Positions 25,167 through 34,144 of a stretch of DNA of 64,000 nt are shown here, piece by piece. Location: assembly GCF_001664485.1 (NCBI RefSeq), contig NZ_CP013631.1:1-64000 (forward strand). Reading direction: 5' to 3'. This stretch comes from Rhizobium sp. N324 (lineage in GTDB: Bacteria; Pseudomonadota; Alphaproteobacteria; Rhizobiales; Rhizobiaceae). A program made the translations under genes and the position numbers. Within the stretch, counting starts at the first letter, position 1, and each line of letters begins with the position of its first letter. The notes under the pieces are model-generated. The model was not told the origin of the DNA. It saw nothing but the letters and a program-made list of their open reading frames with translations, and ran no database searches.

Positions 25167-26630
25167 ATGCGGCGTTTCCAGCACTATATCGACGGTGAAT
25201 TCTCGGATGGCGAGGCTTCTTATCCGAGCATCGATCCGGCGACCGGCGCGGTCTGGGCTGAGATGCCCGAAGCCCGCGAAGCGGATGTCGATCGGGCAGT
25301 GAACGCTGCCGAACGGGCGCTTTATGAAGGCCCCTGGGCGAAGATGACGGCCACCCAACGCGGCAAGCTGCTTTACAAGCTCGCCGATCTCGTTGCCGCC
25401 AACGCGCCGATTCTGGCGGAACTGGAGACGCGCGACACCGGCAAGATCATCCGCGAGACCTCCGCGCAGATCGCCTATGTCGCCGAATATTATCGTTACT
25501 ATGCCGGCATATCGGACAAGATCGAAGGCTCCTACCTGCCGATCGACAAGCCCGACATGGACGTCTGGCTTCGCCGCGAGCCGATCGGCGTCGTTGCGAT
25601 GGTCGTGCCGTGGAACAGCCAGCTCTTCCTGTCGGCGGTGAAGATCGGCCCGGCGCTTGCGGCCGGCTGCACGATGGTGGTCAAGGCCTCGGAAGACGGT
25701 CCGGCGCCGCTGCTCGAATTTGCCCGCCTAGTGCATGAGGCAGGTTTTCCCGCCGGCGTCGTCAACATCATCACCGGTTTCGGCCCCTCCTGCGGTGCGG
25801 CGCTTGGCCGTCACCCGAAGGTCGCCCATGTCGCCTTCACCGGCGGCCCGGAAACCGCCCGGCACGTCGTGCGCAACTCGGCCGAAAACCTCGCCTCAAC
25901 CTCGCTTGAACTCGGCGGCAAGTCGCCCTTCATCGTCTTTGCCGACGCCGACCTCGAAAGTGCCGCCAACGCCCAGGTCGCGGGCATTTTCGCGGCGACG
26001 GGGCAGAGCTGCGTTGCCGGCTCGCGCCTGATCGTCGAGCGCAACGTCAAGGATAGGTTTGTCGCGCTGCTGCGCGAGAAGGCGGAAGCGATCCGCATCG
26101 GCGCGCCGCTCGACATGGCGACCGAAGTCGGCCCGCTTGCTACCAAGCGCCAGCAGGACAATATCGGCGCTCTCGTCGAGAAGTCGATCGAAAGCGGCGC
26201 CCGGCTCGTCACCGGCGGGCGCAAGATCGATGGCGAAGGTTATTATTTCCCGCCGACGATCCTCGATTGCGACGATGTCGCTTCGCCCTCGCTCACCGAG
26301 GAGTTCTTCGGGCCAGTCCTCTCCGTCGTCTCCTTCGAGACCGAGGCTGAGGCGCTGCGGCTTGCCAACGACACCCGCTATGGCCTGGCCTCCGGCATCT
26401 TCACCCAGAACCTCACCCGGGCGCACCGGCTGATGAAGGGCATCCGTGCCGGCATCGTCTGGGTCAACACCTACCGCGCCGTCTCGCCGATCGCGCCTTT
26501 CGGCGGCTGCGGCCTGTCGGGCCACGGCAGGGAAGGCGGCATGGCCGCGGCGCTCGACTACACCCGCACCAAGACGATCTGGCTCCGAACCTCCGACGAT
26601 CCGATCCCCGATCCTTTCGTGATGAGGTGA
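25167..26630 (+). CDS. NAD(P)-dependent aldehyde dehydrogenase
   Basis: A 487-residue aldehyde dehydrogenase at full family length. Key residues are visible: VPWNSQLFLS and KASEDGPAP of the cofactor pocket, the glutamate in LELGGKSP and the catalytic cysteine in GQSCVAGSR, with EEFFGPVLSV near the C-terminus. ATG 25167 follows TCAGGAGTAAAGCC; the TTG reading at 25119 overlaps the monooxygenase. It probably oxidises the aldehyde released by the preceding enzymes. Confidence 0.92.
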   Translation: MRRFQHYIDGEFSDGEASYPSIDPATGAVWAEMPEAREADVDRAVNAAERALYEGPWAKMTATQRGKLLYKLADLVAANAPILAELETRDTGKIIRETSAQIAYVAEYYRYYAGISDKIEGSYLPIDKPDMDVWLRREPIGVVAMVVPWNSQLFLSAVKIGPALAAGCTMVVKASEDGPAPLLEFARLVHEAGFPAGVVNIITGFGPSCGAALGRHPKVAHVAFTGGPETARHVVRNSAENLASTSLELGGKSPFIVFADADLESAANAQVAGIFAATGQSCVAGSRLIVERNVKDRFVALLREKAEAIRIGAPLDMATEVGPLATKRQQDNIGALVEKSIESGARLVTGGRKIDGEGYYFPPTILDCDDVASPSLTEEFFGPVLSVVSFETEAEALRLANDTRYGLASGIFTQNLTRAHRLMKGIRAGIVWVNTYRAVSPIAPFGGCGLSGHGREGGMAAALDYTRTKTIWLRTSDDPIPDPFVMR

Positions 26631-26635
26631 CGCCG

Positions 26636-26959
26636 ATGTTTTACGAAATCCGCACCTATCGGCTGAAGAACGGCACGATCCCGCAATATCTCAAGGTCGT
26701 CGAAGAAGAGGGCATCGAGATCCAGAAGAGCCATCTCGGCACGCTGGTCGGCTACTTCTTCTCGGAGATCGGCACCATCAACGAGATCGTCCACATCTGG
26801 GCCTTTGCGAGCCTAGATGACAGGGAGGCAAGACGCCAGCGGCTGATAGCCGATCCCCGGTGGCAGGCCTTCCTGCCCAAGATTCGCGACCTCATCGAGG
26901 TGGCGGAAAACAAGATTATGAAGCCAGCAAGTTTCTCTCCCGGGAGCGAGGCGCACTGA
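26636..26959 (+). CDS. NIPSNAP-family protein
   Basis: A 107-residue ferredoxin-like alpha/beta protein: MFYEIRTYRLKNGTIPQYL and YFFSEIGTINEIVHIWAF are the family signature, and FLPKIRDLIEVAENKIMKP closes it. GAGGTG lies six bases before ATG 26636. NIPSNAP proteins occur in degradation operons but their reaction is not known. It closes the enzyme block before the transporter genes. Confidence 0.87.
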   Translation: MFYEIRTYRLKNGTIPQYLKVVEEEGIEIQKSHLGTLVGYFFSEIGTINEIVHIWAFASLDDREARRQRLIADPRWQAFLPKIRDLIEVAENKIMKPASFSPGSEAH

Positions 26960-27008
26960 CGACATAAGGCATAACCCGCAGGACAAACCAGAACAGGGAT
27001 AAGGGAAC

Positions 27009-28019
27009 ATGAAAACGACATTTGCTTTCGCGGCGGTTGCCGCATTCGTCGCGGTCTCCGCGCCGGCGCACGCCGACAACATGGTCTTCTCGAGCTGGGG
27101 CGGAACGACCCAGGATGCCCAGAAGGCGGCATGGGCAAGCCCGTTCACCGAGAAGACCGGCATTACCGTCGTGCAGGACGGCCCGACCGACTACGGCAAG
27201 CTGAAGGCCATGGTCGAAGCCGGCGAAGTCACCTGGGACGTCGTCGACGTCGAGGGCGACTATGCCGCCCAGGCCGGCAAGAGCGGCCAGCTCGAAAAGC
27301 TCGACTTCTCCGTCATCGACAAATCCAAGCTCGATCCGCGCTTTGTCACCGACTATTCGGTCGGCAGCTTCTATTATTCCTTCGTCATCGGCTGCAATGC
27401 CGATGCCGTCAAAGCCTGCCCGAAGACATGGGCCGACCTGTTCGACACGGCGAAGTTCCCCGGCAAGCGCACATTCTACAAGTGGTCGGCTCCCGGCGTG
27501 ATCGAAGCGGCGCTTCTTGCCGACGGCGTGCCGGCCGACAAGCTTTATCCGCTCGATCTCGACCGCGCCTTCAAGAAGCTCGATACGATCAAGTCGGATA
27601 TCATCTGGTGGTCGGGCGGCGCCCAGTCGCAGCAACTGCTGGCCTCAGCTGAAGCGCCCTTCGGCAGCGTCTGGAACGGCCGCATGACGGCGCTTGCTGC
27701 GACCGGCATCAAGGTTGAAACCTCCTGGGAACAGAACATCACCGCTGCCGATGCGCTCGTCGTGCCGAAGGGCTCGCCGAATGTCGAAGCTGCGATGAAG
27801 TTCATTGCACTGGCGACCTCGGCCGAACCGCAGGCCGCCCTGGCAAAGGCCACCGGATATGCGCCGATCAATATCGACTCGGCCAAGCTGATGGACCCGG
27901 AAACGGCCAAGACCCTGCCGGACCAGCAGACCGCAAGCCAGGTCAATGCCGATATGAACTACTGGGCTGATAATCGCGATGCCATCGGCGAGAAGTGGTA
28001 CGCTTGGCAGGCGAAATAA
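27009..28019 (+). CDS. Polyamine-type ABC transporter binding protein (PotD-like)
   Basis: A 336-residue extracellular solute-binding family 1 protein. The signal peptide is MKTTFAFAAVAAFVAVSAPA, cleaved near AHADN, and the mature start MVFSSWGGTTQDAQKAAW with TWDVVDVEGDYA is typical of the spermidine/putrescine group. GATAAGGGAAC precedes ATG 27009. It starts the importer that supplies the enzyme cluster upstream. The ligand is likely a small amine or amide, inferred from family and context. Confidence 0.88.
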   Translation: MKTTFAFAAVAAFVAVSAPAHADNMVFSSWGGTTQDAQKAAWASPFTEKTGITVVQDGPTDYGKLKAMVEAGEVTWDVVDVEGDYAAQAGKSGQLEKLDFSVIDKSKLDPRFVTDYSVGSFYYSFVIGCNADAVKACPKTWADLFDTAKFPGKRTFYKWSAPGVIEAALLADGVPADKLYPLDLDRAFKKLDTIKSDIIWWSGGAQSQQLLASAEAPFGSVWNGRMTALAATGIKVETSWEQNITAADALVVPKGSPNVEAAMKFIALATSAEPQAALAKATGYAPINIDSAKLMDPETAKTLPDQQTASQVNADMNYWADNRDAIGEKWYAWQAK

Positions 28020-28038
28020 GCTGAAGCTTGAGATCAAC

Positions 28039-28063
28039 GGGCACGGCGAAGGTCGCCGTGCCC
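28039..28063 (+). other. Intercistronic stem-loop after the PotD-like gene
   Basis: GGGCACGGCGA (28039-28049), 3-base loop, TCGCCGTGCCC (28053-28063): a perfect 11-bp stem between the binding-protein and permease genes, with no U-run. Confidence 0.75.
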
Positions 28064-28131
28064 CCGCAGCGCCAGTGCCAATCGGTTGCACCTATGCGCC
28101 TCGCGGAAATTGACGGGTGGGAAGGACTGTC

Positions 28132-29004
28132 ATGTCGACGTTTAGCGATGCCTCCGGCGTAATTGCGCCCTTGCCGAAGATACGCAGGCCAACAGGTTTC
28201 AGCGGGGTCGTTCCGGCTTTCGCCTTCGTCGGTATCTTTTTCGTCGTGCCGGTGGCGATACTGCTGTTGCGCAGCGTGCTGGAACCCGTGCCGGGTTTGG
28301 GAAACTATGCGCAACTGATCGGGTCTTCGACCTATCTGAAGATTTTCGCCAACACCTTCATCGTCTCGGGTCTCGTCACGGTGATTTCGCTCGCGATCGG
28401 TTTTCCCGTCGCCTGGGCGCTGGCAATCATGCCCGGACGGCTGACTTCGGTGATCTTTGCGATCCTGCTGCTGTCGATGTGGACCAACCTCCTGGCCCGC
28501 ACCTATGCCTGGATGGTGCTCCTGCAGAGGACGGGGCTCATCAACAAGATGCTGATGGGAATGGGCCTGATCGACCAGCCGCTGGCGCTCGTCAACAATC
28601 TGACCGGTGTCACGATCGGCATGACCTATATCATGCTGCCTTTTATCATCCTGCCGCTCTATGGCGTGATTAAGAAGATCGACCCATCGACCCTGCAGGC
28701 GGCCGCCCTTTGCGGTGCCAACCGTTGGCAATGCCTGACGCGGGTCCTGCTGCCGCTGGCGATGCCCGGCATGGCGGCCGGCGCCCTGATGGTCTTCGTC
28801 ATGTCGCTCGGTTATTTCGTCACGCCCTCGCTTCTCGGCGGCACTGCCAACATGATGCTTGCAGAGCTGATCGCGCAGTTCGTGCAGTCGCTGGTCAACT
28901 GGGGCATGGGCGGCGCGGCGGCGCTGGTGCTCCTGGTGGTGACGCTCTCGCTTTATGCCGTGCAGCTGCGTTTTTTCGGCAACCAGAACCCGGGAGGGCG
29001 TTGA
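28132..29004 (+). CDS. Polyamine-type ABC transporter permease (PotB-like)
   Basis: A 290-residue inner-membrane permease with about six hydrophobic segments and the coupling loop STLQAAALCGANRWQCLTRVLLP. ATG 28132 follows GGGAAGGA; the 28117 reading adds five residues without a ribosome site. It pairs with the PotC-like subunit encoded one base downstream. Confidence 0.9.
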   Translation: MSTFSDASGVIAPLPKIRRPTGFSGVVPAFAFVGIFFVVPVAILLLRSVLEPVPGLGNYAQLIGSSTYLKIFANTFIVSGLVTVISLAIGFPVAWALAIMPGRLTSVIFAILLLSMWTNLLARTYAWMVLLQRTGLINKMLMGMGLIDQPLALVNNLTGVTIGMTYIMLPFIILPLYGVIKKIDPSTLQAAALCGANRWQCLTRVLLPLAMPGMAAGALMVFVMSLGYFVTPSLLGGTANMMLAELIAQFVQSLVNWGMGGAAALVLLVVTLSLYAVQLRFFGNQNPGGR

Positions 29005-29005
29005 T

Positions 29006-29806
29006 ATGTTGCTCAATTTCGACCGTCTTGGCTGGTGGAAATACCTCCTTCTCGGCATAACGCTTTTGACCGCAGCCTTCCTGCTGCTGCCGATCGTCTT
29101 CATCGCGGCGCTGTCCTTCGGCTCCTCGCAATGGCTGATCTTTCCGCCGCCGGGCTGGACGTTTCAATGGTACAGCCAGCTCTTTGCCGACCCTCGCTGG
29201 CTGGAATCGGCTTTGACGAGCTTCAAGATCGCCGTCATCGTCACGGTTCTGTCGGTACTGCTCGGGCTCGTGACATCCTTCGGACTGGTGCGTGGTTCAT
29301 TCATGTTCCGCGATGCGCTGAAAGCGCTGTTTCTGACGCCGATGATCCTTCCGGTCGTGGTTCTCGCCGTTGCCCTCTACGCCTTCTTTCTCAGGATTGG
29401 CCTTGGGGGAACCTTGACGGGTTTTGTCATTTCGCACCTGGTGCTGGCGCTGCCCTTCTCGATCCTGTCGATATCGAGTGCGCTTGAAGGTTTCGACAAG
29501 TCGATCGAGGATGCGGCGGTGCTCTGCGGCGCCTCGCCCCTTGAGGCAAAGATCAGGGTCACCCTTCCGGCAATCAGCCATGGGCTGTTTTCGGCGGCCG
29601 TCTTCTCGTTCCTCACATCCTGGGACGAGGTGGTGGTGGCGATCTTCATGTCCAGTCCGACCTTGCAGACGCTGCCCGTGAAAGTATGGGCGACGCTGCG
29701 GCAAGACCTGACGCCTATTGTCGCAGCGGCGTCGACCCTTCTCATCCTTTTGACGATCATCTTGATGGCCCTGGTTGCCGTCGTGCGTAAGGTACTGAAA
29801 CAATGA
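29006..29806 (+). CDS. Polyamine-type ABC transporter permease (PotC-like)
   Basis: A 266-residue permease with six hydrophobic segments and the loop SIEDAAVLCGASPLEAKIRVTLP. ATG 29006 follows GGGAGGG and lies one base after the PotB stop. Its own stop overlaps the ATPase start (ATGA at 29803), so subunits are coupled. Confidence 0.9.
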   Translation: MLLNFDRLGWWKYLLLGITLLTAAFLLLPIVFIAALSFGSSQWLIFPPPGWTFQWYSQLFADPRWLESALTSFKIAVIVTVLSVLLGLVTSFGLVRGSFMFRDALKALFLTPMILPVVVLAVALYAFFLRIGLGGTLTGFVISHLVLALPFSILSISSALEGFDKSIEDAAVLCGASPLEAKIRVTLPAISHGLFSAAVFSFLTSWDEVVVAIFMSSPTLQTLPVKVWATLRQDLTPIVAAASTLLILLTIILMALVAVVRKVLKQ

Positions 29807-30879
29807 ACGAACCATTCCTTCAGATCCGCGGCATACGCAAGGAATACGGCGCAGTCGTCGCCGTGCACGATGTCACTCTCGACGTTCGGCGCGGGGAGTT
29901 CCTGACCTTTCTCGGGCCATCCGGATCCGGCAAGAGCACGACGCTCTACATTCTGGCCGGATTTGACAATCCGACGAAAGGCGACATTACGCTGGAGGGC
30001 AAGACCTTGCTCGCCACGCCGTCGCACAAGCGCAATATTGGCATGGTGTTCCAGCGCTATACCCTGTTTCCGCATCTGACGGTGGGCGAAAACATCGCCT
30101 TTCCGCTGAAGGTCCGGCGCAAATCGAAGGCCGAGATCGACAGCAAGGTGAAGGAAATGCTGCGCCTCGTCCGGCTCGAAGGCTTCGAGGATCGCAAGCC
30201 GGCGCAAATGTCCGGCGGCCAGCAGCAGCGTGTGGCGCTGGCCAGAGCCCTTGCCTATGATCCGCCGGTGCTTCTGATGGACGAACCGCTGTCGGCGCTC
30301 GACAAGAAGCTGCGCGAGGAAATCCAGCATGAGATCCGCCGCATCCATCAGCAGACCGAAGTGACGATCCTTTACGTCACGCACGACCAGGAAGAGGCGC
30401 TGCGGCTCTCCGACCGCATCGCCGTCTTTTCCAAGGGCGTCATCGACCAGATCGGCACGGGCCCCGAACTCTACGCCAACCCGAAGACCCGCTTCGTTGC
30501 CGAATTCATCGGCGACAGCGACTTCATTTCCTGCGACCTGCTTTCGTCATCAGACGGACAGGCCACCATTTCGCTCGGCGGCGGAACCGTCTTCAACAGC
30601 ATTCCGGTGCATGGGAAAGGCGCCTCAGGCACAAAAGCAGCCCTGATGCTGAGGCCGGAGCGCATTCGGCTGTCACGCGCCCAAGCCGGCGCGGGTCTCG
30701 CCGCCACCGTCAGCGACATTACTTTCCTCGGCAACAATATCCACGTGTCCACAGAAACCGCGAAGGGCGAAGCGCTGGCGGTTCGCCTGCCGTTCGGTCA
30801 TGAGGCGATCACCGGGCTCAGCCGTGGAGACACGGTGCATCTGGATTTCGATCCGGGTGCGGCTCACGTGTTCTGTTGA
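29803..30879 (+). CDS. Polyamine-type ABC transporter ATPase (PotA-like)
   Basis: A 358-residue ATPase: Walker [10 protein letters not shown], signature [15 protein letters not shown], Walker B VLLMDEPLSALD, switch histidine in YVTHDQEEAL. The C-terminal 100 residues form the OB-type regulatory domain (LMLRPERIRLSRA) seen in PotA/MalK ATPases. It completes the four-part importer started at 27009. Confidence 0.92.
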   Translation: MNEPFLQIRGIRKEYGAVVAVHDVTLDVRRGEFLTFLGPSGSGKSTTLYILAGFDNPTKGDITLEGKTLLATPSHKRNIGMVFQRYTLFPHLTVGENIAFPLKVRRKSKAEIDSKVKEMLRLVRLEGFEDRKPAQMSGGQQQRVALARALAYDPPVLLMDEPLSALDKKLREEIQHEIRRIHQQTEVTILYVTHDQEEALRLSDRIAVFSKGVIDQIGTGPELYANPKTRFVAEFIGDSDFISCDLLSSSDGQATISLGGGTVFNSIPVHGKGASGTKAALMLRPERIRLSRAQAGAGLAATVSDITFLGNNIHVSTETAKGEALAVRLPFGHEAITGLSRGDTVHLDFDPGAAHVFC

Positions 30880-30889
30880 AGGTCGTCCT

Positions 30890-32344
30890 ATGAAGCTCAG
30901 TGATCCCTCGCTGTTCCGTCAGGCATGTCCGGTCGCCGGCCGCTGGATCGAGGCGGGAGGCCGCCTCGCGACGATGGTGCGCAATCCGGCGACGGGCGAG
31001 CCGCTCGGTGCGGTCCCCGATCTCGGTTCCGCCGAAACGGAGGAGGCCATCGCCGCCGCCGTCACTGCCCAGAAGCTTTGGGCGAAGAAGACTGCCGGCG
31101 AGCGCGCCGCCGTTCTCAAGGCATGGCACCGCCTGATGATCGAGAACCGCGACGATCTGGCGATGATCTTGACGCTGGAACAGGGAAAACCGCTCGCTGA
31201 AGCCATGGGGGAGATCACCTATGGCGCGAGCTTCATCGAATGGTTTGCCGAAGAGGCAAGGCGCATCAACGGCGAGACCATACCGGGACACCAACCGGAC
31301 AAGCGCATCCTCGTCCTGCGCCAGCCGGCAGGAGTGGTGGCCGCGATCACGCCCTGGAACTTTCCAAACGCGATGATCACCCGCAAGGTCGGCCCCGCAC
31401 TTGCCGCCGGCTGTGCCGTCGTTCTGAAGCCGGCGCCGCAGACGCCGTTCTCGGCAATCGCCATCGCCGTTCTCGCCGAGCGCGCCGGCCTGCCGCCCGG
31501 GCTGCTCAACATCGTCACCGGTGACGCTGCCGCAATCGGCGGGACGCTGACGGCAAGCCGTGATATCCGGGTCCTGACTTTCACCGGTTCCACCCGGACG
31601 GGCGAGCTGCTTTACCGGCAATGCGCGCCGACGATCAAAAAGCTCGGGCTCGAGCTTGGCGGGAATGCACCCTTCATCGTCTTCGACGATGCCGATCTCG
31701 ACGCGGCCGTCGAAGGCGCGATCATCGCCAAATTCCGCAACAATGGCCAGACCTGCGTCTGTGCCAACCGGCTTTATGTCCAGGACGGCGTCTACGAGGC
31801 CTTTGCCGCCAAGCTCGCAACCGCCGTTGCGGCCCTGAAGGTCGGCAACGGCCTCGACAGGGATGTCGTGCTTGGCCCGCTCATCGACGACAACGCCGTC
31901 GCCAAGGTCGAAGCCCATATCGACGATGCCGTCGCAAGGGGTGCGGCGATCGTTTCAGGCGGCAAGCGCCACGCACTCGGCGGGCTTTTCTTCGAACCGA
32001 CCATTCTGCGCGATGTCGCGGCCGGCATGCAGGTCGCCCGTGAGGAAACCTTCGGGCCTCTTGCGCCGCTCTTTCGTTTCCGCGACGAAGAGGACGTCAT
32101 CGCACAGGCAAACGACACCGAATTCGGGCTTGCCTCGTATTTTTACGCGCGCGATCTGTCGCGGGTTTTCCGCGTGGCCGAAGCGCTCGAATATGGAATG
32201 GTCGGGGTCAATACCGGCCTGGTCTCCACCGCCGAGGCGCCGTTCGGCGGCGTCAAGATGTCGGGTCTCGGCCGCGAAGGCTCCAGGCACGGGTTGGACG
32301 AGTATACAGAACTCAAATATGTATGCCTGGGCGGCATTGCCTGA
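30890..32344 (+). CDS. gabD: Succinate-semialdehyde dehydrogenase-type enzyme
   Basis: A 484-residue aldehyde dehydrogenase of the GabD branch: ITPWNFPNAMITRKVGPAL, the glutamate in LELGGNAPF, the catalytic cysteine in NNGQTCVCANR and NTGLVSTAEAPFGG near the end are all characteristic. ATG 30890 is used because upstream readings overlap the ATPase. It would oxidise succinic semialdehyde or a similar omega-oxo acid to a dicarboxylate entering the TCA cycle, a plausible last step of amine breakdown. Substrate by family only. Confidence 0.87.
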   Translation: MKLSDPSLFRQACPVAGRWIEAGGRLATMVRNPATGEPLGAVPDLGSAETEEAIAAAVTAQKLWAKKTAGERAAVLKAWHRLMIENRDDLAMILTLEQGKPLAEAMGEITYGASFIEWFAEEARRINGETIPGHQPDKRILVLRQPAGVVAAITPWNFPNAMITRKVGPALAAGCAVVLKPAPQTPFSAIAIAVLAERAGLPPGLLNIVTGDAAAIGGTLTASRDIRVLTFTGSTRTGELLYRQCAPTIKKLGLELGGNAPFIVFDDADLDAAVEGAIIAKFRNNGQTCVCANRLYVQDGVYEAFAAKLATAVAALKVGNGLDRDVVLGPLIDDNAVAKVEAHIDDAVARGAAIVSGGKRHALGGLFFEPTILRDVAAGMQVAREETFGPLAPLFRFRDEEDVIAQANDTEFGLASYFYARDLSRVFRVAEALEYGMVGVNTGLVSTAEAPFGGVKMSGLGREGSRHGLDEYTELKYVCLGGIA

Positions 32345-32384
32345 CTTGGTCGATGCTTGCGCTTCGCCGCAACGAAAGACCGGA

Positions 32385-33185
32385 ATGCCTCTCGCCAGCA
32401 TCGCCATGTATGTCACATCGAAGCCGCTCGCGGATGCGACGGCCGAGCTCTGGTCGTTCCTCCGGCGCTACCTTTCGCAGGCCGGTCTGACGGACTTGCC
32501 CGAGACGCTCGATCGGACGGTAGCCTACGACGAAGCCTGGCTGAGGCCGGATCTGCTCCTCTCGCAGACCTGCGGTTATCCCTTTGCCAGGCGCCTTCGC
32601 GGCAAAGTTCGTCTGGTAGCGACGCCGGTCTATGATTATCCCGGCTGCGATGGTCCGCTGATGCGCAGCTTCATCATTGTCCGCACGGAGTCTCCTCTTC
32701 GCTCGCTGGAGGATTTGCGCGGCACCACGGCCGCGATCAACAGCCCTGACAGCAATTCCGGCAGCAATCTCTTTCGTGCTGCCGTTGCTCCGCTTGCCCG
32801 CGAGGGCCGCTTCTTCGGACGGATCATCGAAACTGGTAGCCACGGCGGCAGCATTGCTGCTGTTGCCGAGGGCAGGGCAGATAGCGCGGCGATCGATTGC
32901 GTCACCTATGAGAACGTTCGCCGCTTCGATCCCGGCCACCTTGAAGGGGTCCGCATCATCGCCGAAACGCTGAAAGGCCCCGGCCTGCCATTCATTACTT
33001 CAGGCGATGCCTCGGACGAGAGAGTCCTTCTCCTGCGCCGTGCGCTTGCCGCCGCTGTAAAGGATCCATCGCTGGTGGCGACACGGGCCACGCTGGGCCT
33101 CGTTGATTTCGCGGTGCTTTCCGAAGCCGATTACGAGTCGCTTCTCTCTTTGACGGGCGAGGCATTGCCGCAATTGAGGGCTTGA
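32385..33185 (+). CDS. PhnD-like substrate-binding protein without signal peptide
   Basis: A 266-residue protein of the phosphate/phosphonate-binding (COG3221) family: YDEAWLRPDLLLSQTCGYP, SFIIVRTESPLRSLEDLRG and INSPDSNSGSNLFR form the ligand-binding clefts. It starts MPLASIAMYVTSKPL, which is not an export signal, so it may stay in the cytoplasm as a sensor or carrier. No phosphonate permease is nearby. It lies 40 bases after the gabD-like gene, in the same direction. Its role is not clear. Confidence 0.78.
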   Translation: MPLASIAMYVTSKPLADATAELWSFLRRYLSQAGLTDLPETLDRTVAYDEAWLRPDLLLSQTCGYPFARRLRGKVRLVATPVYDYPGCDGPLMRSFIIVRTESPLRSLEDLRGTTAAINSPDSNSGSNLFRAAVAPLAREGRFFGRIIETGSHGGSIAAVAEGRADSAAIDCVTYENVRRFDPGHLEGVRIIAETLKGPGLPFITSGDASDERVLLLRRALAAAVKDPSLVATRATLGLVDFAVLSEADYESLLSLTGEALPQLRA

Positions 33186-33271
33186 AGAGGCAACGGACTC
33201 CAGGGCGCCGAGGCTGCTTCCGCTGCAGCAAGACGATGGGCGATGCGATCGGCATTGGCCATGATCGTCAT
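33186..33271 (-). pseudogene. Possible 5' remnant of a hydratase-like gene
   Basis: On the minus strand ATG 33271 begins MTIMANADRIAHRLAAAEAA and continues SAPWSPLPL, which resembles the N-terminus of 2-keto-4-pentenoate hydratase/FAH-type proteins, then runs into the end of the PhnD-like gene with no further similarity. It looks like a truncated copy at a junction. The match is short and from memory, so confidence is low. Confidence 0.3.
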
Positions 33272-33341
33272 TGTGACATATTTCGAAGACAGATCGGGCT
33301 GATGGGAGATTGCCGTGTGGAGTTGCTGGTGGCTCCGCGCT

Positions 33342-33764
33342 CTATCCGTCGTTCCATGGGTTGATGATCTGAAGACTGATTTCCGTGAAATCGGAGACAT
33401 TGCGTGTTGCGAGCGAAGCGCCCCGCGAGATGGCGATGGCGGCGATCTGGGCATCGAATTGACTGATTGGCCGGCCCGCCTTGCGGCGGTCGGTAGCGAT
33501 CGTCGCATAGACGTTTGAAGCGTCGCGATCAAATGGCAGGACGCGTCCGCCGAAATCATCGCTGAAGATCGGCAAAATCGCCGCCTCCAGATCGCGTCGG
33601 CGACGTCCCTCGGGAAGGAGGCGCAGTCCATAGAGGATTTCCGCCTCCGTGACCGCAGTCGTGAAGACGGAAGAAGGATGCTGCCTTGCGAGCCAATCTA
33701 TGACGGCCGCATTCGGGGCGGCGGTCAGCAGCTCCGAAATGACATTGGTATCGAGAACGATCAC
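33342..33764 (-). CDS. PIN-domain toxin, VapC/FitB family
   Basis: A 140-residue PIN nuclease. The acidic site is visible: D5 in MIVLDTNVISEL, E41 in TAVTEAEILYG, then aspartates in FDRDASNVYA and FDAQIAAIA. Such toxins cut tRNA or other RNA. The start overlaps the antitoxin stop (ATGA, 33761-33764). The ORF is intact and all acidic positions are present, so the system looks functional. Confidence 0.9.
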   Translation of the reverse strand: MIVLDTNVISELLTAAPNAAVIDWLARQHPSSVFTTAVTEAEILYGLRLLPEGRRRRDLEAAILPIFSDDFGGRVLPFDRDASNVYATIATDRRKAGRPISQFDAQIAAIAISRGASLATRNVSDFTEISLQIINPWNDG

Positions 33765-34009
33765 GCGGCGAAATCCGGCGGCTCACGAATTGGCTCTCGA
33801 GGCGGGATGTCGAGTTCGATGCCGCCGACTGAGAGCAGGCGCGTGCGGATGGCATCTGCGAGATTGCGAGCGACTGGTTCGTTGGTTGCAAGCGCCGTGC
33901 GCAAAATATCCCGCGCTTCATCCTCCATGGAGCGGCCATGTGTCGCCGCGCGCATGCGCAAGCGCTGCTTCAACCCATCGTCCAGGTTGCGGATGGTCAT
34001 GCTTGCCAT
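33761..34009 (-). CDS. FitA-like ribbon-helix-helix antitoxin
   Basis: An 82-residue antitoxin: MASMTIRNLDDGLKQRLRMRAATHGRSMEDEARDIL carries the Arc/FitA ribbon-helix-helix in its first 40 residues (read here in two parts around MRAATH). The C-terminal tail (LDIPPREPIREPPDF) would insert into the toxin site. It precedes and overlaps the toxin gene, and a strong inverted repeat lies just upstream, as expected for autorepression. Confidence 0.88.
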   Translation of the reverse strand: MASMTIRNLDDGLKQRLRMRAATHGRSMEDEARDILRTALATNEPVARNLADAIRTRLLSVGGIELDIPPREPIREPPDFAA

Positions 34010-34024
34010 GCCGGCCTCCGTTCA

Positions 34025-34049
34025 TCAATGATTGCATATTAATCATTGA
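34025..34049. promoter_or_regulatory. Operator of the FitAB/VapBC pair
   Basis: TCAATGATT (34025-34033), 7-base spacer, AATCATTGA (34041-34049): perfect 9-bp arms beginning 16 bases upstream of the antitoxin start. Confidence 0.65.
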
Positions 34050-34144
34050 TTGCAGATTTTCAAGATACGAGTAGCGGGGTTGGTACGGTGCTAAACGCCA
34101 CGAACGCGCCGATGCGGGTCGATCCGCTGGCGTTCTTTGCCCTT

